Counted from the stretch's first letter, positions 1-9,286 are shown. The stretch is 64,000 nucleotides of DNA from JAXMAF01 sp046350555 (GCA_046350555.1 JAXMAF010000009.1:124001-188000); one strand, 5' to 3'. Numbers and translations are program-made. The notes: generated by a model from the sequence alone, not told the origin.

Positions 1-148
1 GGTCACCAACCGGATCCGCGACGACCTCGCCGCCGCGATGAAGCCGGCGTGGATGCAGGTCATCACCGATTGGCGCGGCCGCGGCGGAATCCGTTCGCGG
101 ATCGTCGCCTCGCACGGCGTCGTGCCGGCGGAGTGGGCGGCCCGATGA
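1..148 (+). CDS. queF: C-terminal fragment of QueF-like preQ0 reductase
   Basis: The frame starting at base 2 is open and ends at TGA 146-148, so the window holds only the last ~48 residues. They read VTNRIRDDLAAAMKPAWMQV, then an ITDW segment, then RGRGGIRSR. The pattern helix, P-x-W/L-x-V, then R-GG-I resembles the C-terminal end of NADPH-dependent 7-cyano-7-deazaguanine reductases (queuosine synthesis), where a CxPxxLxVxxxxxxRGG stretch closes the T-fold. The catalytic Cys and Asp lie outside the window, so the call is an inference from a short tail. Its stop overlaps the ATG of the next gene (ATGA), suggesting co-translation. An unrelated T-fold protein such as a GTP cyclohydrolase relative is the main alternative. 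Confidence 0.5.
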   Translation, partial: VTNRIRDDLAAAMKPAWMQVITDWRGRGGIRSRIVASHGVVPAEWAAR

Positions 149-1179
149 GCGCGTCGACGCGCGACGCCGAGCGCCTCGGCGCAGGCATGATCGGCGTCGG
201 CTTCGACGGACTGGAGACGCCGGAGACCCTTCGCGAGCTCGTTCGCGGCGGCGTGCGGTGCGTGGTGCTCTTCGCCCGCAACTACCGCTCGCCGGCGCAG
301 GTCGCGGCGCTCGTCGGATCGATCAAGCTGATCGCGCCGGTCGACGAGCACTCGGATCCGGTGATGGTGTGCGTCGACCACGAGGGCGGTCGCGTGCAGC
401 GATTCCGCGACGGGTTCACCGCGATCCCCTCGATGCGCGAGGTCGGTGCGTCGCCCGATCCGGAGCTCGCGGCCACGGCGGCGGCGCAGGCGATGCTCTC
501 CGAACTCGTCGACGCGGGCATCGACCTCAACTTCGCGCCCGTCGTGGATGTCGACACCAATCCAGCGAACCCCGTGATCGGCGAGCGATCGTTCGGACGC
601 GATCCGCATCTCGTCGGTCGCTGCGCCGCGGCGTTCATCGGCTACCTCCAGTTGCGCATGGCCGCCTGCGCCAAGCACTTCCCCGGCCACGGCGACACGC
701 ACGTCGACAGCCACCTGTCGCTGCCGCGGGTGAGCCATCCGCTCGATCGCCTCCAGCGCGTCGAGTGGCCGCCCTTCCACGCCGCGATCGCGGCGCACGT
801 CGCCTCGATCATGACCTCGCACGTGGTCTTCGACGCGATCGATCCCGCGCGGCCCGCGACGCTGAGCCCGCTCGCCGTCGACGGACTCCTGCGTCGACCT
901 CGCGCCCAGGGTGGCTTCGGCTTCGATGGACTCGTCTTCACGGACGACATGGAAATGAAGGCGATCGCCGACCACTTCGGCTTCGCCGAGGCGTGCGTCG
1001 ACGCGGCGCTTGCGGGCTGCGACGTGCTGCTCGTGTGCAGCGACCTGGTCCGGCAGCGAACGGCGATCGAGTCGCTCGCGAAGGCGATCGTCGACGGAAG
1101 GCTCCCGCGCGAGCGCGTGGCGACGGCCGCACGTCGCCGCTCCACCGTGAGGTGGGCGTTCGGAAACGTCGTCGACTAG
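145..1179 (+). CDS. nagZ: NagZ-type beta-N-acetylhexosaminidase (glycoside hydrolase family 3)
   Basis: A 344-residue protein starting at the ATG that overlaps the previous stop. This start gives a protein beginning MSASTRDAERLGAGMIGVGF, the usual NagZ opening, whereas the longer frame upstream is not family-like. The diagnostic signature KHFPGHGDTHVDSH is near residue 190; its Asp-His pair is the general acid/base of NagZ enzymes. The nucleophile Asp lies in FTDDMEMKAI near residue 285. EGGRVQRF near residue 92 is also conserved. The family removes N-acetylglucosamine from anhydromuropeptides in peptidoglycan recycling. No signal peptide is visible, consistent with a cytoplasmic enzyme. Length matches the family (about 340). 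Confidence 0.93.
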   Translation: MSASTRDAERLGAGMIGVGFDGLETPETLRELVRGGVRCVVLFARNYRSPAQVAALVGSIKLIAPVDEHSDPVMVCVDHEGGRVQRFRDGFTAIPSMREVGASPDPELAATAAAQAMLSELVDAGIDLNFAPVVDVDTNPANPVIGERSFGRDPHLVGRCAAAFIGYLQLRMAACAKHFPGHGDTHVDSHLSLPRVSHPLDRLQRVEWPPFHAAIAAHVASIMTSHVVFDAIDPARPATLSPLAVDGLLRRPRAQGGFGFDGLVFTDDMEMKAIADHFGFAEACVDAALAGCDVLLVCSDLVRQRTAIESLAKAIVDGRLPRERVATAARRRSTVRWAFGNVVD

Positions 1180-1271
1180 GACGCCGCGGGAGATCGCCGG
1201 ACGCGCGGAGCGAAGTCGGCCGCGGCCGACTCCTACCCTTTCGCCCTCCGCAGCGCCCGACCCCCGTTCGC

Positions 1272-1277
1272 TACCAT
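1272..1277 (+). promoter_or_regulatory. TACCAT -10 box for a leaderless ubiD-like transcript
   Basis: TACCAT lies six bases before the GTG start at 1284, and there is no Shine-Dalgarno sequence. The arrangement recurs before other genes here (see 11825, 23386, 37776, 39861, 45508, 49855, 61248), which supports transcription starting at or next to the start codon. Confidence 0.5.
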
Positions 1278-1283
1278 CGCCGC

Positions 1284-3377
1284 GTGCATCCGACGCTGCG
1301 CGACTTCCTCTCGGCGCTCGATCGCGCGGGCGAGCTTCGGCGCATCTCCTGCGAGGTCTCGCCGATCCTCGAGATCGGCGCCATCGCCGATCGCGCGAGC
1401 CGCTTGCCGTGCGCACGACCGAGCCGGACGGCCGCCTCGTTCGATCGGGACCACGCCGGACTCGGCGGCTCGGCGCTGCTCTTCGAGCGCGTCGCCGGAA
1501 GCGACTTCCCGCTGGCGATCAACGTCTTCGGATCGTATCGACGCATGGAAATGGCGCTGGGCGTCGAGGATCGCGGCGGGTTCGAGGCGATCGCGGCCCG
1601 GATCGCGTCGTTGACCAGGCCGCAGCCGCCGCGCTCGTTGCGCGAGATCGTCGGCAAGGCGCGGGAGTTCCTTCCGCTGCTGCGCATCGCGCCCCGATCG
1701 GTGCGCGTCGGCCGCTGTCAGGAGGTCGTGCGCCTCGCATCGCGCGGCGAGGTCGATCTCGCCCGGCTTCCCATCATCAAGTGCTGGCCGCTCGACGGCG
1801 ATCCGGCCGCCGTCGGCGATCCGCTGACGGCCGAGCAGGCGGGCACGGCCGGCGGCGCGGGGCGCTACATCACGTTCGCCGGCATGCACACGATCCACGC
1901 CGACGAGCGCGCCATCGCCGAGCGCCCCGACGGCAAGCCGTCGTCGCACAACATCGGCATGTACCGCGCACAGCTCGTGGACCGCACGAGGCTGGCGATG
2001 CACTGGCACATGCACCACGACGGCGCGGCCCACTGGCGAAGCTGGAAGACGATCGGCCAGCCGATGCCGATCGCGATCTGCCTCGGCGGCGAGAGCGTCA
2101 TGGCCTACGGCGCAACAGCGCCCTTGCCACCGGGAATCTCGGAGCTACTCATGTGCGGCTTCCTCAACGGCCGCGGCATACCGATGGTGCGCGCGAAGAC
2201 CGTGCCGCTGCGGGTGCCCGCCAACAGCGAGATCGTGATCGAGGGCTGGGTCTCGACCGAGTGCGGTCCCATCGGATGGAATCCCCGCGCAGGCGGCGCG
2301 GCCCGCGACGGGCGCGACGCGCCGGCCGATGACGAAGCGCTCGGGCCCGGCGCCGTCTTCGAGGGTCCCTTCGGCGACCACACGGGGTTCTACTCGCTTC
2401 CCGACCGGTATCCCCTCGTCGAGGTGACCGCGATCACGCACGCGCGCGACGCGGTCTATCCCACGACGATCGTCGGACTTCCGCCGCAGGAGGACTACTA
2501 CCTCGGCAAGGCGACCGAGCGCATCTTCCTGCCGCTGCTGCGGACGCTCGTCCACGACATCGATGACTACCACCTGCCGCAGTACGGCTGCTTCCACAAC
2601 GCGGCGTTCATCCGCATCCGCAAGCAGTATCCCCTCCAGGCGCGGCGCGTGATGCACGCCGTGTGGGGCGCCGGGCAGATGGCGTGGACGAAGACGATCG
2701 TCGTCGTCGACGACGATGTCGACGTCCACGACGAAACGGCCGTCTGGCGCGCCCTGCTCGAGCGCTGCGACTTCCGGCGCGACATCGAGCTCGTCAACGG
2801 GCCGCTGGACATCCTCGACCACGCCGCGCCGCGGCTCGGCGCCGGCTGCAAGATCGGCTTCGACGCGACGCGACGGATCGCGGGCGAAGAGGTCGAAGGC
2901 GTCGCGGCGACGCGGCCGATCGACGCCGGGCCGCGCGAGATGCTGCCGCCGGGATTGGGCGCCGCGTCGCGCGTCGCCGCGCTCGCCTGCCCCTTCGGCC
3001 CGGAAGCCGCGTGGTCGCGCCGGTTCATCGCCCTCGCGGTCGACAAGCGCGATCCCGGCGACGGCGTGCGGGCGATCGAGGCGCTCTGGACGATCGCGCC
3101 GCCGGGCATCGGCGATCTCGCGATCGCCGTCGATCGGCGCGTCGCGCTCGATGATCCGTGGTCCGTCCTCTTTCACCTCGTGAGCAACGCCGATCCGGGT
3201 CGGGATCTCGTGCGCGACACGACGCCCAACGCCCACCGCATCGGCTTCGACGCGACGACGAAGCTGGCGGGAGAGATGCACAACGGGCAGCCGTGCAGGC
3301 GGTATCCGCCGATCCTGCGAATGGACGACGCGACAGAGGTGTTGGTGGCTCGGCGATGGCGCGAATACGGTTTCTGA
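1284..3377 (+). CDS. UbiD-family prenylated-FMN (de)carboxylase
   Basis: A 697-residue protein starting at GTG 1284, where similarity to UbiD begins (HPTLRDFLSALDRAGELRRI). Family hallmarks are visible: the central GLPPQEDYYLGKATERIFLP segment with the conserved Glu region that works with prenylated FMN, then KTIVVVDDDVDVHD and a C-terminal FDATTK motif. A related FDATRR copy lies about 130 residues earlier. Members usually have about 490 residues; this one has an N-terminal region and inserts of the longer group seen in planctomycetes. The family decarboxylates aromatic or unsaturated acids, for example 4-hydroxy-3-polyprenylbenzoate in ubiquinone synthesis or its counterpart in menaquinone synthesis. 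No UbiX flavin prenyltransferase gene is in the window, so the substrate is not settled. Confidence 0.88.
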   Translation: MHPTLRDFLSALDRAGELRRISCEVSPILEIGAIADRASRLPCARPSRTAASFDRDHAGLGGSALLFERVAGSDFPLAINVFGSYRRMEMALGVEDRGGFEAIAARIASLTRPQPPRSLREIVGKAREFLPLLRIAPRSVRVGRCQEVVRLASRGEVDLARLPIIKCWPLDGDPAAVGDPLTAEQAGTAGGAGRYITFAGMHTIHADERAIAERPDGKPSSHNIGMYRAQLVDRTRLAMHWHMHHDGAAHWRSWKTIGQPMPIAICLGGESVMAYGATAPLPPGISELLMCGFLNGRGIPMVRAKTVPLRVPANSEIVIEGWVSTECGPIGWNPRAGGAARDGRDAPADDEALGPGAVFEGPFGDHTGFYSLPDRYPLVEVTAITHARDAVYPTTIVGLPPQEDYYLGKATERIFLPLLRTLVHDIDDYHLPQYGCFHNAAFIRIRKQYPLQARRVMHAVWGAGQMAWTKTIVVVDDDVDVHDETAVWRALLERCDFRRDIELVNGPLDILDHAAPRLGAGCKIGFDATRRIAGEEVEGVAATRPIDAGPREMLPPGLGAASRVAALACPFGPEAAWSRRFIALAVDKRDPGDGVRAIEALWTIAPPGIGDLAIAVDRRVALDDPWSVLFHLVSNADPGRDLVRDTTPNAHRIGFDATTKLAGEMHNGQPCRRYPPILRMDDATEVLVARRWREYGF

Positions 3378-3518
3378 CGAGTCCTGCCTGCGATCGATGG
3401 ACTTGGATCAAGATTTTTGTTGCGCTTTCTCAATTCGCGGCAAACGCCCCCAGCAGAACGGTACGATCACGCCGAATCGGCGATATCCGAGCATCGCCGT
3501 AATCGAGGAGCTTCAACC

Positions 3519-3755
3519 ATGACGGTCGAGCGGGTCCGCGCCGCTTGGAAGGCGCAACCATTTCTTCCCTTCCGCATTCACATGGCCGACGGGAGGTCGG
3601 TGTTCGTCGGTCATCCCGACTACATGAGCATGGCGCCTCAGAGTCGGATCTTCGCCGTGCACCATGCGCACGACGATGGGATGGACTTCGTTGACCTGCT
3701 CCTGGTCACGGCAATCGAAGTGCCGGCCTCCGAGATCGCCGTTTCCGGGAACTGA
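3519..3755 (+). CDS. Small conserved hypothetical protein
   Basis: A 78-residue protein opening MTVERVRAAWKAQPFLPFRI, followed by HMADGRSVFVGHPDYMS. An AGGAG sequence about eight bases upstream supports the ATG at 3519. The pattern of a short helix, then FxPFRIHMADGRxxxVxHP and a hydrophobic DLLLVTAIEV strand near the end, occurs in many small planctomycete proteins of unknown role. It sits 20 bases before the DUF2442 gene, so the two are probably one transcript. Base composition is less GC-rich than the flanking housekeeping genes. No function can be assigned. Confidence 0.7.
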   Translation: MTVERVRAAWKAQPFLPFRIHMADGRSVFVGHPDYMSMAPQSRIFAVHHAHDDGMDFVDLLLVTAIEVPASEIAVSGN

Positions 3756-3775
3756 TACGGATGTGAGGTCGTGGA

Positions 3776-4027
3776 ATGAGCACTTCGATCGATGAATATC
3801 GCCCACTCGCTCGCAACGTGGAGGTCACGGACCGCGAGCTGCGCGTCGATCTCGCGGACGGACGCCGGTTGCACGTCCCGCTTGCTTGGTTTCCACGGCT
3901 GTTGGCGGCATCGCAGGAGTTGCGAGACAACTGGGAGCTTCTCGGCGACGGCGACGGCATCCATTGGGCCGATGTCGATGAGGATCTCAGCGTCACCGAG
4001 CTTCTGGGAGGCCCGCGCAGGCGTTGA
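3776..4027 (+). CDS. DUF2442 domain protein
   Basis: An 83-residue protein. Its body ELRVDLADGRRLHVPLAWFP followed by a region ending WADVDEDLSVTELLGG is characteristic of DUF2442, in which a DGR-x-hydrophobic-P-x-W/xP stretch is followed by W-x-x-x-DEDIS. Such proteins are often encoded beside small partners of the RelE/BrnT or DUF4160 toxin-antitoxin type, and here the partner would be the 78-residue gene just upstream. That partner does not match a toxin family I recognise, so a toxin-antitoxin role is only a possibility. The ATG follows GTGGA, a moderate ribosome-binding site. Confidence 0.8.
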   Translation: MSTSIDEYRPLARNVEVTDRELRVDLADGRRLHVPLAWFPRLLAASQELRDNWELLGDGDGIHWADVDEDLSVTELLGGPRRR

Positions 4028-4028
4028 A

Positions 4029-4325
4029 CGGCCCCAACGGGGCCGACGGTTGTAGCCACGGGTGGAGTGTGATGCGGCGCAGCCGCGGCACGCGCAACCC
4101 GTGGGCATCGCGCCACCATACGACACCGCCCCGGCAGGGGCGGACGAAGCAATCGCATCGACAACGGCACATGAGCAAATCGCTGGTGAACGAAACAACT
4201 TTCACTTCGTTCGCCCCTCCGGGGCGACATCGTTGCACTGGACGCACCTTCCACGGGTTGCGCGGCGGCGAGCTGCGCGCTCCGCCGCTTCACCCGTGGC
4301 TACATTCGCTGGCCCCTCCGGGGCC
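4029..4325 (+). repeat. Inverted pair of a palindromic dispersed repeat
   Basis: The intergenic stretch holds two copies of one element in opposite orientation. The forward copy has GTAGCCACGGGTG (about 4053-4065) and GCGCAACCCGTGG (about 4091-4103). The reverse copy has their exact complements, CCACGGGTTGCGC (about 4251) and CACCCGTGGCTAC (about 4290). Four GC-rich palindromes of the GGCCCC-N-GGGGCC or CGCCCC-N-GGGGCG type (about 4030, 4130, 4213, 4311) punctuate the block. The open frames here, with HPWLHS-like peptides, come from the repeat and not from a gene. Bases 4326-4433 hold nothing further that I recognise. Confidence 0.7.
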
Positions 4326-4433
4326 GAACCTCGGTGGCCCGCGTTCGCGTGCTTGCGCACGCGGCTCGGACGCAATCTTGCGATTGCCCTGTCCATGATC
4401 GCAAGACAGGATGACGGGTAACGTTCTTCCCGC

Positions 4434-4842
4434 ATGCCCACCCCCTCCCGCAACGTCCTCGGCGGTCCGCTCGGCCATTGCGGCACGCGCCGATGACCGG
4501 CTTCTATCCAGACCGGCTGCACCGCGACACGGGGCCCGAGGATGCCGGAAGCCACACGGTGTGCGCAGCGTGATGACCCGGCAGTTCCTCGATCACACGC
4601 GTTCGCTGGGCAACGACCTGTCGACGCCGAATCCCGAGTGGGGCTTTCCCGGGTTGAATCCCGGCGATCGCTGGTGCCTGTGCGCCCAGCGCTGGCTCGA
4701 GGCGGTCGACGCCGGCGCGGCGCCTCCGGTGGTCCTCGCGGCGACAAACGAACGGGCGCTCGACACCGTCGAGCTCGACCTCCTCGTCGAGCACGCCTTC
4801 GATCGACCGCAGGACGCGTGGGGGGCACGCGACCTGCGTTGA
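4434..4842 (+). pseudogene. DUF2237 family gene broken by two frame changes
   Basis: DUF2237 proteins read NVLGGPL...CGTxPMTGFYRDG...TGPEDxGSHTVCAVMT then FLxxSxxxGNDLSTP. All these parts are present but in three frames. ATG 4434 starts the NVLGGPLGHCGT part (frame of 4434). MTGFYPDRLHRDTGPEDAG follows in the frame of 4493. The rest, MTRQFLDHTRSLGNDLSTP to WCLCAQRWLEAV, is in the frame of 4411. The second change lies at TGCGCAGCGTGATGACC near 4562, where one base appears to be missing. The motifs are otherwise intact, so the breaks are either recent or assembly errors. The family's biochemical function is unknown to me. Confidence 0.75.
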
Positions 4843-4851
4843 TCGCCACCG

Positions 4852-5571
4852 ATGCTCTCCGTCGACACGTCGTTCATCGGTCCACCTGGCTGGGCTCATC
4901 TCGTCGCGTTCGGCGTGCTCGTGCCGTGGATGGCCATCCACTCGCGGCGTCGCGTCGTCGCGGGCACGAAGCTGCCGACGCTCACGGCGCACTTCGTGAG
5001 CACGCTCCTGGTCCTCGTCGCCTTCGGCACGCTTTCATGGACGGTCGCCAAGGTCGAGTGGATCCAGCTCTTCCCTGCGCAGTGGCCGGCGCTGCGCGAC
5101 TGGCTCGTCGGCGCGGTGGTGCTCGCGACGATGATCGGGTGCATGGTTCCCGTGTGGCGCAGCGCCTGGTGCAACCCCGCCGGCCGTGACCTGCGCGTTC
5201 GCGCGATGTTCGCGCCGCGGACCGCGACGGAGCGCCTGCTGTGGCTGTGCGTGTCGCTCTTCGCCGGAGTCAGCGAGGAGATCACATGGCGCGGCGTCCA
5301 GTGGACGCTTTCGACGCGGCTCGTGGGCAGCGCGCTGCTCGCGGCGGCTTTGTGCGTGGCCAGCTTCACCGTGGCCCACGCTGTCCAGGGCCGGCGGTCG
5401 ATGTCGCGCATCGCGGCGATCGCCGCGGCGTTTCATTTTCTCGTGTGGCTGTCGGAGTCGCTGGTCGTGGCGATGGCGGTCCACTTCCTGTATGACGTCG
5501 CGGCGGGGTTGGCGCATGGGTATTTCAGGAAACGGCATGAGGCGACGGTCGGGGAGGCGACGGTGCGATGA
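4852..5571 (+). CDS. CPBP (CAAX-protease-like) intramembrane metalloprotease
   Basis: A 239-residue protein with about six to seven hydrophobic segments. The Abi/CPBP motifs are present in order: SEEITWRG near residue 140 (EExxxR), FTVAHAV near 177 (FxxxH) and HFLYDVAAG near 217 (H with Asp). These Glu and His residues form the membrane-embedded metal site in the family, which includes type II CAAX prenyl endopeptidases and many bacterial members of unknown substrate. The gene begins nine bases after the DUF2237 stop, so the two may share a transcript. ATG 4852 has no clear ribosome-binding site. Substrate is unknown. Confidence 0.85.
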   Translation: MLSVDTSFIGPPGWAHLVAFGVLVPWMAIHSRRRVVAGTKLPTLTAHFVSTLLVLVAFGTLSWTVAKVEWIQLFPAQWPALRDWLVGAVVLATMIGCMVPVWRSAWCNPAGRDLRVRAMFAPRTATERLLWLCVSLFAGVSEEITWRGVQWTLSTRLVGSALLAAALCVASFTVAHAVQGRRSMSRIAAIAAAFHFLVWLSESLVVAMAVHFLYDVAAGLAHGYFRKRHEATVGEATVR

Positions 5572-5796
5572 TCGACTCTGCCATGCCCTCGCCGCGCCAG
5601 CGGCACGGGCATGGGTGTCGCGAGGCGCGCCGAGTCCATGACCAAGCGTCAATCGCACCGGCCAACCACGCTGCTGAAGTTGACCCCAGTAGGGCGAATG
5701 CCCTATTCGCAGCAACGTCGCAAGACGAAAAGCCATTGATTCTTAGAACGCCTATAGCAACTCACAGAAGACACGGATCGAATAGTCCGATCTCTC

Positions 5797-7057
5797 ATGC
5801 GATCTCCACTCTTCATGTTCGGCCTTTCGCCAGCCCTGCTTATTGCCGCGTCCACGTGGTCCACTGCCGCCAGCGCACAAGGCGGTGACGCATGCACGTT
5901 GCCCTGCGGCTATGAGATGACCGAGATCTACGGCCCGGTGATCCCAGGCCTTGGTCAGACCAACCTCGGCATCTGGGACGTGAACGACGCTGGTGTCGCC
6001 GTCGGCAACTTCGCGTACCTCTCGGGCGACGACCATCCATGCATCTGGACGGCGGAAGGCGGCGTGCAGGCGCTCGCGACGCCGCCAGGATTCATCTTCG
6101 GCACGGCGGTGGGGATCAACAACAACGGGTGGATCATCGTCAACTCGCAGATCAACTTCGGCGGGAACCGCGCCTGGGTGCTGAAGCCGATCGATGGCGG
6201 CTACGGGTGGATCCCGATCGTGCCGGAGTCGCCGACGGGAAGCTGGAGCATCGTGGGCGGGATCAACGATTTGAACCAGTGGTGGGGTGGCAGCCCCGGC
6301 GGCGGGCAGCCGTACAAGGGGTTCTTCTGGTCGATGGAGACGGGGCGTCGACATCCAGATCGAGGGGTGGATGGCGACGTGGTGCACGGACATCAACGAC
6401 GAGGGGGTGATCTGCGGCAACGTGTCGCCGAGTTTCCAGGCATCGCCGAGCTCGCCGGGTGTTCGCGCCTTCGTCCTCGACAACGGTGTGGCGACGATTG
6501 TCGAGCCGGAGAGTCCGTTCACCTTGAGCAACGCGGTCAGGCTGAGCAACAGCGGCGTGTTGGCTGGGAATGTCACCAAGCCCGGGAGCGGCGGAAACTG
6601 GTTCGCGTCCGGAATGAAGTATGACACGAACTCGGCATCGATGATATTGCTGCCACCGCCATCAGGGTATTCCCAGTTCTGGCTGTACGACATGAACGAA
6701 GAACTCGTTGTCACTGGGGGTCTGGTGATCTCAGCCACGGGCAGCGGCAATCCTGGAGTGGCCTGCGGATCGACGCTGTTCGATCCCACGATTGGCGTAC
6801 CTGGAGCCATTCAAGCGTCGTATGGCACTGCGGTTGGCGCTGACGGAACGATCTTCGCCGAGTGTTCCGGGCTCATGGTCCAGGTCTTTGCTCCGTCCCC
6901 ATCCAGCCCGGACATCGACTGTGACGGGCTCGTTGGTCCGGCTGATCTGGGTGTGCTGCTTGCGGCTTGGGGTGGTTCCGGGCCGGCCGATCTCGATGCG
7001 GACGGTGCCGTCGGCGGCGGCGATCTCGGCATCTTGCTGGGAGCCTGGTCGATGTAG
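5797..7057 (+). CDS. Secreted dockerin-tagged protein with HAF-like repeats (frameshifted)
   Basis: The product begins MRSPLFMFGLSPALLIAAST with a signal peptide ending near ASAQ. The body has repeated WDVNDAGVAVGNF and GINNNGWIIV units, resembling HAF-type repeat proteins. The C-terminus holds a dockerin-like pair (DIDCDGLVGPADLGVLLAAW and ADLDADGAVGGGDLGILLGAW). The reading frame changes near 6342-6345, in a GGGG run: MET before it belongs to the first frame, VDIQIEGWMATWC after it to the second. Removing one G restores a continuous protein of about 419 residues. A single homopolymer indel suggests a sequencing error, but true inactivation cannot be excluded. Likely exported; role unknown. 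Confidence 0.75.
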
Positions 7058-7151
7058 GCTTGGCTCTCGGCGTCAATAGCTCAAGTTGATCGCAGCCCGA
7101 ACCGGTCGCGTGACCGGCGGCGCGATCATGTTCGCTTCACAAGGAGATGTG

Positions 7152-9032
7152 ATGGTGCGTTCGAGAAGTCGAATGTTGTGCTGTACTGCGATCGGTTTGG
7201 CCCTTGGCCATGCGGCGAATGTGTCGCATGCCCAGACCATCGTCTTCGTCAAGCCGAACACGCCTAACGGCAACGACGGACAGAGCTGGGGCACCGCCTA
7301 CGACAGTCTGTGGGACTGCTTGGATGACTTGCCGTCCGGCGGCCTCTACCACATCCACGTCGCTGCTGGCACCTATCGGCCGCCCGTCGGCCAGCAGCCC
7401 GTTCCTCCGTTCGCGATTCGCGAGGACGTCCGAGTCTTCGGCGGTTTCCCGGGCGTGAGCGAACTGGAGACGCTCGCCGATCGGCTGCCCGACACGCACA
7501 TCGTCGTTCTCACTGGCGATGTGATCGCGACGCCCAGCGGCGTGTGCGGTGATCCTCAGGCCGGATCCTGCTACGAGCCGCACGCGATGCCGAACTGCAA
7601 CGACGCGGACTGTTGTGCCGCAGTCTGCCTCGACCTTCCCGCCTGCTGTAGCGTGGCGTGGGATCAAGACTGCGTCGACCTCGTCGTCGGGTTCTGCGGC
7701 CCGCCGATCGAGACACGGGCCGATCATGTCGTTGTGACTGAAGGCGACGGCACGGTCCGCCGTCTCGACGGTGTGACCGTGAAGGACGGCGGCAACGGAC
7801 CCATGGCCTTCGACGCGGCCAAGGGCGGTGGCATCTGGGTCAACGGCAACTTCTTCGGCGAGCCGGTTCACCTCGACGTCGTCCGATGCAAGGTGAGGGA
7901 GAACTACGCCGATCAAGGTGGCGGCATCGCGGTCACGACCGGAGTTCCCTCGTCGTTTCCCGACGACGATGCCCGGGTTCGCATCTGGAACTGCCGCATC
8001 GAGGACAACCTCGCCAAGGTGTATGGCGGTGGCCTGCTCGCCGAAAGCCACTCGTCCTACGAGATCGTGAACAGCGTGATCGCGGCCAACGGCTTCACCG
8101 GCACGGGAGGAGAGTTCGAGTATCAGTCTGGCGGCGCCATCCTGGAGAACATCACCGTAGATGGCGTTGACCGCAAGGTGGTCAACTCCACAATCACGCG
8201 CAACACCGGCGCCCATCCCGGCATCTTCCAGCTCGGCATCGCGCTCTACGACGAGGACCTGACGATCCTGAACTCGATCGTGCGCGGCAACCTGTTTCCC
8301 GACCTTCAGGAGACCGAGGAGTGCAAGGAGCTCTCCGACGACTGCCCAGAGATCGTGGGAACGCCGACGATCCGCTTCTCCAACATCAACCTGGCCGAAG
8401 ACGCGCTTCCGATCGGATGCATCAACGTCGATCCGCAGTTCGTCTACGCGGACGGAGGCGACTACACCCTCCAGGAGACGTCTCTCTGCGTCGACGCAGG
8501 CGACGACGACGAGATGCTTCCCGACCTGCTGGACGTGAACAACAACTTCTCCACGACCACGGAGGACGGGCCCGACCTGGAACTCAAGTTCCGGCGCAGG
8601 GTCGGCACCCCGGGAGCGTGCCCCACCGTCGACATGGGCGCCCACGAGCTCCAAGGCTACTGCAAGCTTGGCGACTTCGACGACGACGACGATGTCGACG
8701 GAGCCGACCTTGGCGTCTTCCTTTCGCTCTGGGGTCCGTGCGCCGGCTCGCCGTGCCAGGGCGACTTCGACTGCAGCAACACAGTGGATGGCGGCGACCT
8801 CGGCCTGCTGCTGGGCGTCTGGGGCCCCGGACACCCGCGCGGTTGCGTCGGCGGCGGGAGCTTTGCAGCCGGCGGCGCCATCGCTAGCGGCAGCACGTTC
8901 GAGGGTGACGGCCTGACGCTCCAGGAGCTGTCGTCGACGCTCGGCTTCGCGACCATGGCCGACTTCGTCGACTGGGTGTCGTCGTTGCCCTTCAACGAGA
9001 TGAAGTTCTACCTGGACATGCTGGCCGGGTGA
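7152..9032 (+). CDS. Secreted right-handed beta-helix protein with Cys-rich module and dockerin pair
   Basis: A 626-residue protein. AAGGAG at 7141-7146 places the start at ATG 7152, giving a signal peptide that ends at VSHAQ. The mature part opens IVFVKPNTPNGNDGQSWGTA, the usual start of planctomycete polymorphic beta-helix proteins. Around residues 135-185 there is a Cys-rich insert (GSCYEPHAMPNCNDADCC to WDQDCVDLVVGFC) whose relative is duplicated in the protein at 42828. Beta-helix repeats with NSxIxxN patterns follow. Near residue 505 come the paired calcium loops DFDDDDDVDGADLGVFLSLW and DFDCSNTVDGGDLGLLLGVW. Unusually, about 70 residues follow the tag instead of the chain ending there. 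Probably a surface or secreted protein; ligand unknown. Confidence 0.85.
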   Translation: MVRSRSRMLCCTAIGLALGHAANVSHAQTIVFVKPNTPNGNDGQSWGTAYDSLWDCLDDLPSGGLYHIHVAAGTYRPPVGQQPVPPFAIREDVRVFGGFPGVSELETLADRLPDTHIVVLTGDVIATPSGVCGDPQAGSCYEPHAMPNCNDADCCAAVCLDLPACCSVAWDQDCVDLVVGFCGPPIETRADHVVVTEGDGTVRRLDGVTVKDGGNGPMAFDAAKGGGIWVNGNFFGEPVHLDVVRCKVRENYADQGGGIAVTTGVPSSFPDDDARVRIWNCRIEDNLAKVYGGGLLAESHSSYEIVNSVIAANGFTGTGGEFEYQSGGAILENITVDGVDRKVVNSTITRNTGAHPGIFQLGIALYDEDLTILNSIVRGNLFPDLQETEECKELSDDCPEIVGTPTIRFSNINLAEDALPIGCINVDPQFVYADGGDYTLQETSLCVDAGDDDEMLPDLLDVNNNFSTTTEDGPDLELKFRRRVGTPGACPTVDMGAHELQGYCKLGDFDDDDDVDGADLGVFLSLWGPCAGSPCQGDFDCSNTVDGGDLGLLLGVWGPGHPRGCVGGGSFAAGGAIASGSTFEGDGLTLQELSSTLGFATMADFVDWVSSLPFNEMKFYLDMLAG

Positions 9033-9171
9033 CGCCGATCAGCGCAGGTCATGCCGCCGCCGCCCCCGAAGTCGTCGGGGGAGGCGGCGGTCGCGGAGCG
9101 CTGCTCATGGCTGCCAAGGAGTTTGGTGACAGCCCATACGTGCCATACAGACTCCAGTTGCTCCTCGCCCG

Positions 9172-9222
9172 TTGTGGTGCAGGCCTCTTGCCTGCCCGGC
9201 AGCCGAGACGGCTGCACCACAA
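9172..9222. repeat. Structured dispersed repeat with nested hairpins
   Basis: TTGTGGTGCAG (9172-9182) and CTGCACCACAA (9212-9222) are perfect complements. Inside them are two smaller stems, AGGC-CTCTT-GCCT and CAGCC-GAGA-CGGCTG, so the element would fold as a cruciform or three-way junction. It lies in the 250-base gap between two convergent genes. Otherwise I see nothing in 9033-9286. Confidence 0.5.
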
Positions 9223-9286
9223 TCGCGCCGGCCGCGCGAGGATCAAGTGGATTCCGTGTCACCGCCCACCCGCGCCTTGTCACGCT

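Noticed and set aside
4024..4421. Frames with HPWLHSLAPPGP-type peptides
   Set aside because: They are read from the inverted palindromic repeat, not from a gene.
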